Shown here: piece after piece, positions 36,029 to 43,783 of the stretch | How the letters are laid out: the number at the start of each line of letters is the position of its first letter | Numbering within the stretch: the stretch's first letter is position 1 | NCBI GenBank assembly: GCA_023450615.1 | Contig: JAEXGT010000084.1 | Location: forward strand, 1-64,000 | Direction of reading: 5' to 3' | Source of the DNA: Pseudomonadota bacterium | GTDB taxonomy: Bacteria; Pseudomonadota; Alphaproteobacteria; Rhizobiales; Beijerinckiaceae | DNA: 64,000 nt | Notes under the pieces: generated by a model | Told to the model about the DNA's origin: nothing | Seen by the model: the letters and a program-made list of their open reading frames with translations, nothing else | Databases searched by the model: none | Made by a program: the position numbers and the translations under genes

Positions 36029-36625
36029 ATGAGCACTGCACCCTCCATGCGCCGGTCCAAGGCTTTCAACCTCGCCAACCTGCTGACCTATGGCCGCCTG
36101 GCGGCGGTGCCGGCCGTGGTCGGCCTGATGTTCTGGCCCGAGGATCATTGGTCGCGCTGGTTTGCCCTCGCCATCTTCGCCCTGGCCGCCATCACCGATT
36201 ACCTCGACGGTTACGTGGCGCGCACCTATTCTCAAGGCTCGGCGCTCGGCCGCATGCTCGATCCCATCGCGGACAAGCTGCTCGTGGCCGCCTGCCTGCT
36301 CATGCTGGTCGCCGACAAGACGATCCAGAGCTGGGATATCTGGGCGGCCATCGTCATTCTCTGCCGCGAGATCCTGGTGTCGGGCCTGCGCGAATTCCTG
36401 GCGGAGCTGAAAGTGGGCGTGCCGGTGAGCCGGGTCGCCAAGTGGAAGACCACGTTCCAGCTTCTCTCCCTCGGCTTCCTGATCGCGGGTCCTGCAGGAG
36501 AGACGGTGCTGCCCGGCAACATTCTGATCGGACGTATTCTTCTCTGGGGCTCCGCCCTTCTCACGCTTTATACGGGCTGGGATTATCTGAAGACGGGCCT
36601 CAAGCATCTGGTCGACGAGGAGTGA
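36029..36625 (+). CDS. pgsA: CDP-diacylglycerol-glycerol-3-phosphate 3-phosphatidyltransferase
   Basis: A 198-residue membrane enzyme with the CDP-alcohol phosphotransferase signature D-Y-L-D-G-Y-V-A-R, an eight-residue gap, then G-R-M-L-D-P-I-A-D-K: the D-x2-D-G-x2-A-R-x8-G-x3-D-x3-D pattern with all Asp residues. The N-terminal N-L-A-N-L-L-T-Y-G-R block is typical of PgsA. It makes phosphatidylglycerophosphate, the precursor of phosphatidylglycerol, which lgt (46 kb) needs as donor. Followed by moaD after four bases. Confidence 0.94.
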   Translation: MSTAPSMRRSKAFNLANLLTYGRLAAVPAVVGLMFWPEDHWSRWFALAIFALAAITDYLDGYVARTYSQGSALGRMLDPIADKLLVAACLLMLVADKTIQSWDIWAAIVILCREILVSGLREFLAELKVGVPVSRVAKWKTTFQLLSLGFLIAGPAGETVLPGNILIGRILLWGSALLTLYTGWDYLKTGLKHLVDEE

Positions 36626-36629
36626 TCCG

Positions 36630-36881
36630 ATGAAGCTCGTCTATTTCGCCTGGGTGCGTGAGCGGATCGGCAAGACGGACGAGACCATCGACCCGCCTGA
36701 AGACATTGCCACGGTTGCCGATCTCGTGCGCTGGCTGAAGACGCAGGGCGAGGAATACCACTATGCTTTCGAGAACGAGGCCGTTGTCCGCGCCGCCATC
36801 GATCATGTGCATGTGAAGCCCGAGGCTTCGATTGCGGGTGCGCGGGAAATCGCCTTCTTCCCGCCCATGACTGGCGGATAG
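36630..36881 (+). CDS. moaD: Molybdopterin synthase small subunit
   Basis: An 83-residue ubiquitin-like sulfur carrier ending F-F-P-P-M-T-G-G, the free Gly-Gly that becomes the thiocarboxylate. The I-G-K-T-D-E-T and V-A-D-L-V-R-W-L segments match MoaD. Works with MoaE to convert cPMP to molybdopterin. Four bases separate it from both pgsA and moaE, so the three are surely co-transcribed. Confidence 0.94.
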   Translation: MKLVYFAWVRERIGKTDETIDPPEDIATVADLVRWLKTQGEEYHYAFENEAVVRAAIDHVHVKPEASIAGAREIAFFPPMTGG

Positions 36882-36885
36882 GCCG

Positions 36886-37338
36886 ATGGCCGTTATCCGC
36901 ATCCAGGCCGAGCCCTTCGACGCGACCGCCGAGACGGCGGCTCTCTGTGCCGGACGCGGCGACATCGGCGCCACGGTCGCCTTCACCGGGTTCTGCCGTG
37001 ATGAGGGCGGACGGCTCAACGCCCTGGAACTCGAGCATTACCCCGGCATGGCGGAGGCCGAGATCGCCCGCATCTCTGAGGAGGCCGAAGGGCGCTGGCC
37101 CCTGCTGGGACTGACGATCATCCATCGTTTCGGTCTGATCCGCCCCGGCGAGCCCATCGTCCTGGTGCTTGCGGCCAGTGCCCACCGCGCCGCCGCGTTC
37201 GAGGCCGCTTCCTTCATGATGGATTACCTGAAGACCCGCGCCCCGTTCTGGAAGCGGGAACACCTGGCGGATGGGACGACCGGCGCCTGGGTCGAGGCCA
37301 AGGATTCCGACGATGCGGCCATGGAGAGGTGGGGCTGA
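36886..37338 (+). CDS. moaE: Molybdopterin synthase large subunit
   Basis: A 150-residue MoaE. Conserved blocks are G-A-T-V-A-F-T-G-F-C-R-D, L-E-L-E-H-Y-P-G-M-A, I-I-H-R-F-G-L-I-R-P-G-E and K-T-R-A-P-F-W-K-R-E with the active-site Lys residues. Partner of the MoaD encoded just before. C-terminal end is charged and slightly longer than the E. coli protein. Confidence 0.94.
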   Translation: MAVIRIQAEPFDATAETAALCAGRGDIGATVAFTGFCRDEGGRLNALELEHYPGMAEAEIARISEEAEGRWPLLGLTIIHRFGLIRPGEPIVLVLAASAHRAAAFEAASFMMDYLKTRAPFWKREHLADGTTGAWVEAKDSDDAAMERWG

Positions 37339-37413
37339 CCGTCCGCCTGCGGTTCTTGACCCGGTCCGGTCCGAGGAGGATCATGGGGTGAAAGATCGCA
37401 AGCGGAGGCGTCG

Positions 37414-37650
37414 ATGCCCAGCGTCCTGGTCTTTCTCTCCCTCATCACCGGTGATCCCGCCGCTGCGCAGCATGCGCAGGCGCCCGGACATAGTCCCCTC
37501 GATTGCTATTGCCGCGCCGAAGGCCGTTTTTACGCGGAAGGTGAAACGATCTGCCTGAAAACGGCGGAGGGACCGCGTCTTGCCCAATGCGACATGGCGA
37601 TCAACGTGATGTCCTGGATCATCACGCCCAAGCCATGCCCGGAGGCATGA
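37414..37650 (+). CDS. Small Cys-containing exported protein
   Basis: A 78-residue protein with a short hydrophobic start ending near D-P-A-A-A-Q-H-A, which may be a weak signal peptide. The mature part has five Cys residues: a C-Y-C pair, one in E-T-I-C-L-K-T, one in A-Q-C-D-M and one in K-P-C-P-E-A at the end. This looks like a small disulfide-stabilised periplasmic protein. Unknown family. It directly precedes an intrinsic terminator and may end the uvrC-moaE transcript or stand alone. Confidence 0.6.
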   Translation: MPSVLVFLSLITGDPAAAQHAQAPGHSPLDCYCRAEGRFYAEGETICLKTAEGPRLAQCDMAINVMSWIITPKPCPEA

Positions 37651-37651
37651 A

Positions 37652-37678
37652 AAACGCCGCCTGAGCAAGGCGGCGTTT
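37652..37678 (+). terminator. Intrinsic terminator
   Basis: AAACGCCGCC, seven-base loop, GGCGGCGTTT: a 10-bp perfect stem right after the stop of the Cys-containing protein. The symmetric A/T ends mean it could work for both strands and so also end the microprotein transcript coming from the right. Confidence 0.85.
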
Positions 37679-37726
37679 GAAAGAATGAATTCGGTTGATC
37701 AGGCCGAAGAACGGCCCGCAGTCGTC

Positions 37727-37828
37727 TTAGACGATCCCGACAACGATGGCGCAAATGAAGGAGAAGGAAATGCAGGCTGCTGCAATGTTGAGCTTGGCTG
37801 CCCAATCTGAATTCGAGGTCAGGTACAT
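37727..37828 (-). CDS. 33-residue single-helix membrane microprotein
   Basis: Frame MYLTSNSDWAAKLNIAAA followed by a hydrophobic helix (C-I-S-F-S-F-I-C-A-I-V-V-G-I-V) to the stop. AGGGGGA lies five bases before the ATG, an unusually good ribosome binding site. Polar N-terminus, then one helix of about 20 residues: a tail-anchored-like bitopic peptide. It sits in a region without other frames, between a terminator on its 3' side and a CtrA-type site about 100 bp upstream. No family recognised. Confidence 0.65.
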   Translation of the reverse strand: MYLTSNSDWAAKLNIAAACISFSFICAIVVGIV

Positions 37829-37930
37829 GAGATCCCCCTGTCTGAATAGAGGGGGAACTTACCAGGATCGGGCGAATCTGGAAAGGGCAGGGTGGGCCTC
37901 ATAAATACTACTATTACGCTGCAAGGATGG

Positions 37931-37946
37931 TTAACGAATGGTTAAC
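37931..37946. promoter_or_regulatory. CtrA-type binding site (TTAA-N7-TTAAC)
   Basis: TTAACGAATGGTTAAC: two TTAA half-sites separated by seven bases with the final C, a full match to the consensus for the cell-cycle regulator CtrA known from Caulobacter and rhizobia. It lies in an AT-richer gap, about 103 bp upstream of the microprotein start (minus strand) and 154 bp upstream of the extensin-like gene (plus strand), so either or both could be targets. Confidence 0.6.
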
Positions 37947-38100
37947 TCCTTGCTGGACTTGAGAAGAAAGACGATTGGGCGAAGTAAAATTTTTTTCGAG
38001 CATCCTCTTTTGCTGATCGGCTGCTCTCATCCGGTCCATGGGGCTGTTAGGGCAGAGGGGCGTTGACGGGATGTTTACCGGGTCGGCCTAGGGTCGGCCC

Positions 38101-39159
38101 ATGCGTCGTGGGTTAGTTGCGTTTTTTGCCCTATCGCTTGTTGGGCTCGGTTTGACCGGTTGCGGGTTGTTTCGTTTCGAACAGCGCGAGCCCTGGCGCA
38201 CGCAGGCGGAGGAAGCCTGTCTGTCCCAGCGCATGGTCCAGCCCTCCGCCTATATGTCCCTGTCGTCGAAGATCGACGGTCCGGGCGTGTGCGGCATGGA
38301 ATATCCCTTCAAGGTCGCGGCGTTCAACAACGGGGAAGTGGGCCTAAAGTCCAAGGTGACCCTGGCCTGTCCCATCATCCCCCGCATCGATACCTGGCTC
38401 GACGAGATCGTGAAGCCCGCAGCGCTCATGTATTTCGGCGTCCCGCTGGCGGATATCAAAGCGGGTTCCTATTCCTGTCGCCCGCGCAACCACCGGCGCG
38501 GGTCCAAGCTTTCCGAGCATTCCTTCGGCAATGCCCTCGACGTGATGGCCTTCGTCCTGGCCGACGGCCGCGAGATCACGATCGTGAAGGGGTGGAAGGG
38601 CAGCCCCGTCGAGCAGGAATTCCTGCGCGAGGCCTTCGTCGGCGCCTGCCGCTACTTCACCACGGTGCTGGGCCCCGGCTCCGATGCCCTTCACTACGAT
38701 CATTTCCACATCGATCTGGCGCGGCACAATGCGCGGGGGGATCGCCGCGTCTGCAAGCCGATCCTCAAGTTCACGCCCCGAATCGACCCTGAGCAGAGCC
38801 AGCAGATTCTCCAGAGCGTGAGCAGCCAGGGCGAGTTGCCCGCCACCGAGCTGGAGCAGGATGAGCCTGTGGAGAACGCCGATGCCGGCGGCTACGCCCC
38901 CGATCTGCCTATGGGAGCGCCGATGGCGCCGCCGGTGGTTTCCGCGCCGGTCCCGCCTCCCGCTCCGCAATATTCCGGCTATCCCGCCAACAGGGCTCCC
39001 GATCTCTATACGCCTCCGCCCCCTCCGGGCTATGTGAGCCAGGCGCCGCAGCAAGGTTACATGCAGCAGCAGAATTATGCGCCGCCCCGGCCTCCCGCAG
39101 CGCCCATGCGCCCGTCGGCGGGCCAGCCCCTGGTGCTGAACAGACACGCTGCCTATTAA
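38101..39159 (+). CDS. Extensin-like family lipoprotein (M15-like peptidase fold)
   Basis: A 352-residue exported protein. A lipobox ends L-T-G-C21. The extensin-like C-terminal domain (about 35-230) contains S-E-H-S-F-G-N-A-L-D-V and H-Y-D-H-F-H-I-D-L, that is H-x6-D and H-x-x-H-x-H, which are the zinc ligands of LAS/M15-type D,D-peptidases. This suggests a peptidoglycan endopeptidase or carboxypeptidase role. Six Cys in the domain may form disulfides. The last 110 residues are Pro/Gln/Tyr-rich and disordered. A CtrA-type site lies upstream, which would fit cell-cycle control of wall remodelling. Confidence 0.83.
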   Translation: MRRGLVAFFALSLVGLGLTGCGLFRFEQREPWRTQAEEACLSQRMVQPSAYMSLSSKIDGPGVCGMEYPFKVAAFNNGEVGLKSKVTLACPIIPRIDTWLDEIVKPAALMYFGVPLADIKAGSYSCRPRNHRRGSKLSEHSFGNALDVMAFVLADGREITIVKGWKGSPVEQEFLREAFVGACRYFTTVLGPGSDALHYDHFHIDLARHNARGDRRVCKPILKFTPRIDPEQSQQILQSVSSQGELPATELEQDEPVENADAGGYAPDLPMGAPMAPPVVSAPVPPPAPQYSGYPANRAPDLYTPPPPPGYVSQAPQQGYMQQQNYAPPRPPAAPMRPSAGQPLVLNRHAAY

Positions 39160-39242
39160 AGCGTGAGCGGAGCCTTGACCTTCGCGAACATCGCTCACAT
39201 GGTCGATGTAACATAAATCGGTCTACCCTTTGGAGCAGTAGA

Positions 39243-39695
39243 ATGAAGTGGCTGGCGGCTCTTATCTCTTGCATGGTGTTGAGCGCACCGGCGCTTTCGC
39301 GCGAGATAACCCCGGCTGAGCGTCGGGAGCGGGCGCACGAGCTGTCCCTGAAAAGCTACGATGCGGGCCTGCCTGTCTGCGAGGATCCGGCTGTTCTCAA
39401 CAACATCGCCGTGAATTTCGCGAACAAGGAGCGCCGGTTCTGGAACTCCACCGCCCAGATCCTGGGCTTCGAGCAGGTTCGCCAGGTCGCCTGGCGTCCG
39501 TGGGGGCTCGATTTCATCCCCCGCCGCTATTGCACGGGCACGGTCATCGTTTCCGACGGCTACCGGCACAAGGTGAATTTCTCGATCCGTGAGGATCTCG
39601 GCTTCATCGGCATCGGCTGGAGCACCGATTCCTGCGTGGACGGCTTCGACCGCAGCTATGCCTATGCCCCGCATTGCAAGCAGGCCGGTCCTTGA
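39243..39695 (+). CDS. Exported protein of unknown function
   Basis: A 150-residue protein with a signal peptide (MKWLAALISCMVLSAPALS) and a mature domain of about 130 residues. Four mature Cys residues lie in L-P-V-C-E-D, R-R-Y-C-T-G, T-D-S-C-V-D and P-H-C-K, likely two disulfides. W-R-P-W-G-L-D-F-I-P-R-R-Y and G-W-S-T-D-S-C-V-D-G are notable blocks. Its TGA overlaps the TTG start of the RNase T2 gene, so the two are translated together and both products are exported. No family recognised. Confidence 0.75.
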   Translation: MKWLAALISCMVLSAPALSREITPAERRERAHELSLKSYDAGLPVCEDPAVLNNIAVNFANKERRFWNSTAQILGFEQVRQVAWRPWGLDFIPRRYCTGTVIVSDGYRHKVNFSIREDLGFIGIGWSTDSCVDGFDRSYAYAPHCKQAGP

Positions 39696-40354
39696 TCCTG
39701 AGATGGTGTCTCGCTTTCGCGGGTGCGTGCCTTCTGTTTTCACTCCCTGGCGCGGCGCAATCGCCGCGTGAGGCGAGGGGCGCCCCCATGGGGCAATTCG
39801 ATTTCTACGTGCTGGCCCTGTCCTGGTCGCCGGGCTTCTGCGAGGTCAGCGGCCGCAAGAGCCGGCAATGCGAGATCGGCAGCAATCTCGGATTCGTCAT
39901 CCATGGCCTCTGGCCACAGAATGAGCAGGGCTATCCGAGCTTCTGCGAGCCCAGCGGACGCTTCGTCCCATCCACGGTGATCGCCGAGATCAAGGATCTC
40001 TACCCCGACGACAACATGGCTCGCTATCAGTGGCGCAAGCACGGAACCTGCACCGGCGAGAGCCCCAGCGGCTATTTCAAGGCCGTTCAGCGCGCCCGGG
40101 AGAGGGTGCGCGTGCCCGATAGCTTCAAGACCATAGGCGACCGTTCCAAGGTCCTGCCGAGCGAGATCGAGCGGGCCTTCATCAACGTGAATCCGGGGCT
40201 CCGGCCCAACATGATCGCGGTGTCCTGCGGACGGCAGGTCTTTCAGGAAGTCCGGATCTGCCTCGACAAGGATTTGCGCAATTTCCGCCAATGCCCCGAA
40301 GTCGACCGCAACGCATGCCGCGCGGGAGAGATTGCGGTTCCGGCTTTGCGATAA
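39692..40354 (+). CDS. Ribonuclease T2 family protein
   Basis: About 220 residues with a signal peptide (hydrophobic run C-L-A-F-A-G-A-C-L-L-F-S-L-P-G-A). Both T2 catalytic segments are present: F-V-I-H-G-L-W-P-Q (CAS1) and Y-Q-W-R-K-H-G-T-C-T (CAS2), with L-S-W-S-P-G-F-C near the start. It should be an active, periplasmic, largely base-non-specific RNase that makes 2',3'-cyclic ends. TTG start overlapping the upstream TGA is my choice; an earlier TTG exists 18 bases upstream. Confidence 0.87.
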   Translation: MILRWCLAFAGACLLFSLPGAAQSPREARGAPMGQFDFYVLALSWSPGFCEVSGRKSRQCEIGSNLGFVIHGLWPQNEQGYPSFCEPSGRFVPSTVIAEIKDLYPDDNMARYQWRKHGTCTGESPSGYFKAVQRARERVRVPDSFKTIGDRSKVLPSEIERAFINVNPGLRPNMIAVSCGRQVFQEVRICLDKDLRNFRQCPEVDRNACRAGEIAVPALR

Positions 40355-40499
40355 GGCGCCTCTTCCCACCGGAAGATGGTCGGCGTGAGGGATGCTGCTG
40401 GTAGGGCTTGTCATGGTGGACGACCTGCAGCCCGGGCTGTCCGCAAGGGGAGCAGAAAACCATGGTCCACTTTTCCGTCCGATGCGCTAGACATGCCAC

Positions 40500-41348
40500 A
40501 TGAATTACCGACACGCCTTTCACGCCGGCAACTTCGCCGATGTCATGAAGCACGCGCTCCTCGTGCGCATTCTCGCCTATCTGCAGCGTAAGGAGACGCC
40601 CCTGCGGGTCATCGATACCCATGCAGGGATCGGGCTCTATGACCTGACGGCGGACGAAGCCGAGCGCACCGGGGAATGGGTGGATGGCGTCGGACGTCTC
40701 GACGAGCCGTTCTCGGCGGAGGTCGAGGAGGTGCTTGCCCCTTATCGCAAGGTGATCGCCGATGTGCGCGCTCGGCATGGGGAGACGATCTATCCCGGCT
40801 CGCCCGGCTTCGTGCGTGAATTGCTGCGGCGTCAGGATCGCGGCGTGTTCGTCGAATTGCATCCTGCCGATTACGAAGTGCTGAACGAAGCCTTCAACGC
40901 GGTCTCGAACCTGAAGGTTATGCATCTCGACGGATGGACGGCGCTTCATGCGCTCATTCCGCCCAAGGAAAAGCGTGGGCTCGTGCTGATCGATCCGCCT
41001 TACGAGCAAATCGGCGAGCTGGAACGGCTCGGCACGGAGCTTCTGACGGCGCTCAAGAAATGGCCGACCGGCGTTTATGCGGGCTGGTATCCGATCAAGG
41101 ATGTCGGTGCGGTCGATGCGGTGGCCGCACGGCTCAACGAGCAGAGCCCGCGTCCCGGCCTTCGTCTCGAGCTTTATGTGGACGATCCGCGCGATCCGTC
41201 GCGGCTCAATGGCAGCGGGCTCTTCGTCATCAATCCGCCTTGGGCGCTGAAGGGCGAGGCGGAAACCCTTCTGCCTGCGCTTGCCGAGCGCCTCTCCCGC
41301 AGCGGCTATGGAGCTTATCGCTGTGAAGCCTTCGGACCCCCGGCTTAA
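40500..41348 (+). CDS. rlmJ: 23S rRNA (adenine(2030)-N6)-methyltransferase
   Basis: A 282-residue methyltransferase with the RlmJ N-terminus M-N-Y-R-H-A-F-H-A-G-N-F-A-D-V-M-K-H and the catalytic D-P-P-Y motif (L-I-D-P-P-Y-E). The SAM-binding block is V-I-D-T-H-A-G-I-G-L-Y-D. Methylates A2030 of 23S rRNA in E. coli. Single gene; the ATG follows a run of GC-rich sequence without an obvious ribosome binding site. Confidence 0.94.
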   Translation: MNYRHAFHAGNFADVMKHALLVRILAYLQRKETPLRVIDTHAGIGLYDLTADEAERTGEWVDGVGRLDEPFSAEVEEVLAPYRKVIADVRARHGETIYPGSPGFVRELLRRQDRGVFVELHPADYEVLNEAFNAVSNLKVMHLDGWTALHALIPPKEKRGLVLIDPPYEQIGELERLGTELLTALKKWPTGVYAGWYPIKDVGAVDAVAARLNEQSPRPGLRLELYVDDPRDPSRLNGSGLFVINPPWALKGEAETLLPALAERLSRSGYGAYRCEAFGPPA

Positions 41349-41413
41349 GGTGCATTGTCGCTTCCCGTAAGAGGGTCCATGAAAGCCGGACCTCTCTTCG
41401 ACAGGAAGTGTCC

Positions 41414-42019
41414 ATGCTCGTTCTCCGTTCGTCTTCCGCCTCGCCCTTCGGCCGCAAGGTCAAAATCGCGGCCTCGCTCCTTGGTCTGTCGGAACGCATC
41501 CAGATCGTGGATGCGGATACCCTGAACCCTGAGGACAATCTGCGGCAGCAGAACCCGCTCGGTAAAATCCCCGCATTGATCCTGGAAAACGGCGAGGCGC
41601 TCTACGATTCCCGCGTGATCGTGGAATATCTCGACTTTCTGGCGGGCGGCGGGCGCATCTATCCCGAAGGGGAGGCGCGCTTCATGGCTCTGCGGGAGAT
41701 GGCGCTTGCCGACGGCATTGCGGATGCGGCGCTGCTTCAGGTGTATGAGGGCCGCTTCCGCCCGCAGGACAGGCAGGAGCCCAAATGGGTCGACCATCAG
41801 GCCGGCAAGGTGGAGCGGGGGCTCGCCTATGCGGAGGCGCATCTCTCCACGCCTGCGGACACGATCCATGTCGGCCATATCGGGCTTGCCTGTGCGCTCG
41901 GTTATCTCGACCTGCGCTTTGCGGGCCGCTGGCGCGAGACGCATCCGAAGCTCGTGGCGTGGCTTGCCGATTTCGAGGCGCGCGTCCCGGCTTTCGCGAA
42001 AACCAAGGTAACGCCGTAA
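41414..42019 (+). CDS. Glutathione S-transferase family protein
   Basis: A 201-residue GST-like protein: thioredoxin-fold N-domain (about 1-78) starting with S-S-S-A-S-P-F-G-R-K-V-K, where a Ser in S-A-S-P would be the active residue, then N-P-L-G-K-I-P-A-L and Y-D-S-R-V-I-V-E-Y-L, the cis-Pro and glutathione-binding Ser blocks. A helical C-domain follows. ATG chosen with AGGAAG upstream over an in-frame GTG six bases earlier. Ended by a strong terminator. Confidence 0.88.
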   Translation: MLVLRSSSASPFGRKVKIAASLLGLSERIQIVDADTLNPEDNLRQQNPLGKIPALILENGEALYDSRVIVEYLDFLAGGGRIYPEGEARFMALREMALADGIADAALLQVYEGRFRPQDRQEPKWVDHQAGKVERGLAYAEAHLSTPADTIHVGHIGLACALGYLDLRFAGRWRETHPKLVAWLADFEARVPAFAKTKVTP

Positions 42020-42025
42020 ACGAAG

Positions 42026-42051
42026 AAAGGCCCGGGTTTCCCCGGGCCTTT
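42026..42051 (+). terminator. Intrinsic terminator
   Basis: AAAGGCCCGGG, loop TTTC, CCCGGGCCTTT: an 11-bp perfect stem seven bases after the GST stop. Symmetric ends allow it to serve the convergent outer-membrane protein gene too. Confidence 0.9.
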
Positions 42052-42074
42052 CGGTTTCGCCGAAGCGATGAATC

Positions 42075-42731
42075 TTAGTACGTGCCGAAGCGGAAGTTCA
42101 GACCCGCGCGAACCACACCGAAATCGGTGTCGCCGGTGCTGAAGGTCGTGCCGGCAAAGGTCACGTCGTCGCTGTCGAGGTTCACGTACAGACCTTCGAC
42201 CTTGGCCGACAGGTTGTTGGTGATCGCGTACTCGAGACCGCCGCCGACAACCCAGCCGTTGCGGTTGTCGGTGAAGGCAAAGCCGCCGGTTGCGTAGATC
42301 AGAGCGCGGTCGAAGGCCACACCGGCGCGAGCGCGCACCGTGCCGAACCAATCGTCGGAATCAGCGGTGTAGACGCCCGCCGGGCCGAAGTCGTAGGTGG
42401 TGCTGCCGAAGTCAGCCCACTGCAGGTCGCCTTCGATACCGACCACGAACGACCCCATCTGGTAGTTGTAGCCGATCTGAGCGCCGCCGATGAAGCTGGC
42501 ATCGTCGTTGCTGTCACCGAAGAAGGTGGTGTCGCCGAACACGACGCCGTCGTCGTTGTTGGCGTTGAAGGCAGCGCCTGCGTTCACACCAGCGTAGAAA
42601 CCAGTCCACGTGAAGATCGGAGCGGCCGCCACGATCGGAGCCGGAGGAGCGGAACGGACGGGCAGATCAGCAGCCGAAGCAACACCGGCGAAGCCGAACA
42701 GAGCGACGCTAGCGAGAAGAATCTTCTTCAT
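42075..42731 (-). CDS. Outer-membrane beta-barrel protein (Omp31/OmpA-barrel-like)
   Basis: A 218-residue protein with a standard signal peptide (MKKILLASVALFGFAGVASA) and an eight-stranded-barrel type mature part. F-T-W-T-G-F-Y-A-G-V-N-A-G begins the first strand, and the C-terminus V-V-R-A-G-L-N-F-R-F-G-T-Y ends in an aromatic residue, as barrels do. G-x-x-V-R-A-R-A-G and Y-A-T-G-G-F-A-F are typical of the Rhizobiales porin-like family. Loops are Asp/Asn-rich. AAGGAA ribosome binding site; a TATAAA lies about 75 bp upstream. Confidence 0.9.
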   Translation of the reverse strand: MKKILLASVALFGFAGVASAADLPVRSAPPAPIVAAAPIFTWTGFYAGVNAGAAFNANNDDGVVFGDTTFFGDSNDDASFIGGAQIGYNYQMGSFVVGIEGDLQWADFGSTTYDFGPAGVYTADSDDWFGTVRARAGVAFDRALIYATGGFAFTDNRNGWVVGGGLEYAITNNLSAKVEGLYVNLDSDDVTFAGTTFSTGDTDFGVVRAGLNFRFGTY

Positions 42732-43024
42732 AGTTTCTCTTTCCTTATCGATGTCATACTCCGTCGGCCCGAAGCACTCCCGGTACCGACGACGTACTAC
42801 CCATTTATAGTGCGACAACAGCATGAGGGCTGTGACATGACAACCACAGGTGCCAAAGGGCACTGTGGCCGCAATGTGGCGGTGAATTTATGATTCCCCT
42901 TATGGCCTCGCTGGACTCCACAACGCAGAGCTGGGCAGTTGGTTCACATGGAGGTGCGAAAAATGTCATTTTCTTGGCAAAAACGTCAGCTAACGCTGCA
43001 TCGTGACATTTCAAGAGGTCGAAG

Positions 43025-43783
43025 ATGAATAAAGTTGCGCTGGTCACCGGCGGTGCGAAAAGAATCGGCCGGAGCATTGTGGAGCGCCTTGCCCGGGAGG
43101 GGTATGTCGTCGCCATTCACTGCCGCCGGTCGACGGATGTGGCGGAGGAAATCGCTGCGCGGATCGAGGGGGCCGGGGGGAGTGCCGCGGTCGTGCGGGG
43201 TGATCTTGCGGATGCGTCTGCAGTGGATCGCTTGGTGGACGATGCCGTGAAGACTCTCGGCGCTCCGCTGACATTGCTCGTCAACAACGCTTCGGAGTTC
43301 GAGCCGGACGAGGTGGAAAATCTCTCCCTCGAGCGCTGGGACCGGCACTTTGCCGTGAACCTGCGCGCTCCGATGTTTCTTGCCCGCGATTTCGCCCGCC
43401 AGCTTCCGCCGGATGCGCATGGGTCCATCGTCAACATTGTCGATCAGCGCGTGTGGAAGCTCACGCCGCAATTCTTCTCGTACACGCTCACGAAGGCTGC
43501 GTTGTTCACGGCAACGCAGACCATGGCGCAGGCGCTTGCGCCGCGCATCCGCGTGAACGCCATCGGCCCCGGTCCCACATTGGCGAACGAGCGTCAGGGC
43601 GACGAGGATTTCGGCAAGCAGGCACGCGCGGTTCTTCTCGGGCATGGCGGCACACCGGAGGAAATCGCGGAGGCCGTCGTCTATCTCGCGAATGCGCGCA
43701 GCGTCACGGGTCAGATGATCGCCGTCGATGGCGGACAGCACCTCGCCTGGGAAACGCCGGACGTCGCCGGCATCAAGGAGTGA
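43025..43783 (+). CDS. SDR-family oxidoreductase (FolM/pteridine reductase-like)
   Basis: A 252-residue classical SDR. The cofactor loop is T-G-G-A-K-R-I-G-R-S-I, with the basic K-R-I-G form seen in pteridine reductases and FolM and pointing to NADPH. N-N-A-S-E-F replaces N-N-A-G, also a feature of that group. The catalytic Tyr-x3-Lys is Y-T-L-T-K. It may reduce dihydromonapterin or dihydrofolate; other SDR substrates remain possible. Its last 11 bases overlap the convergent pgeF gene. Confidence 0.85.
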   Translation: MNKVALVTGGAKRIGRSIVERLAREGYVVAIHCRRSTDVAEEIAARIEGAGGSAAVVRGDLADASAVDRLVDDAVKTLGAPLTLLVNNASEFEPDEVENLSLERWDRHFAVNLRAPMFLARDFARQLPPDAHGSIVNIVDQRVWKLTPQFFSYTLTKAALFTATQTMAQALAPRIRVNAIGPGPTLANERQGDEDFGKQARAVLLGHGGTPEEIAEAVVYLANARSVTGQMIAVDGGQHLAWETPDVAGIKE

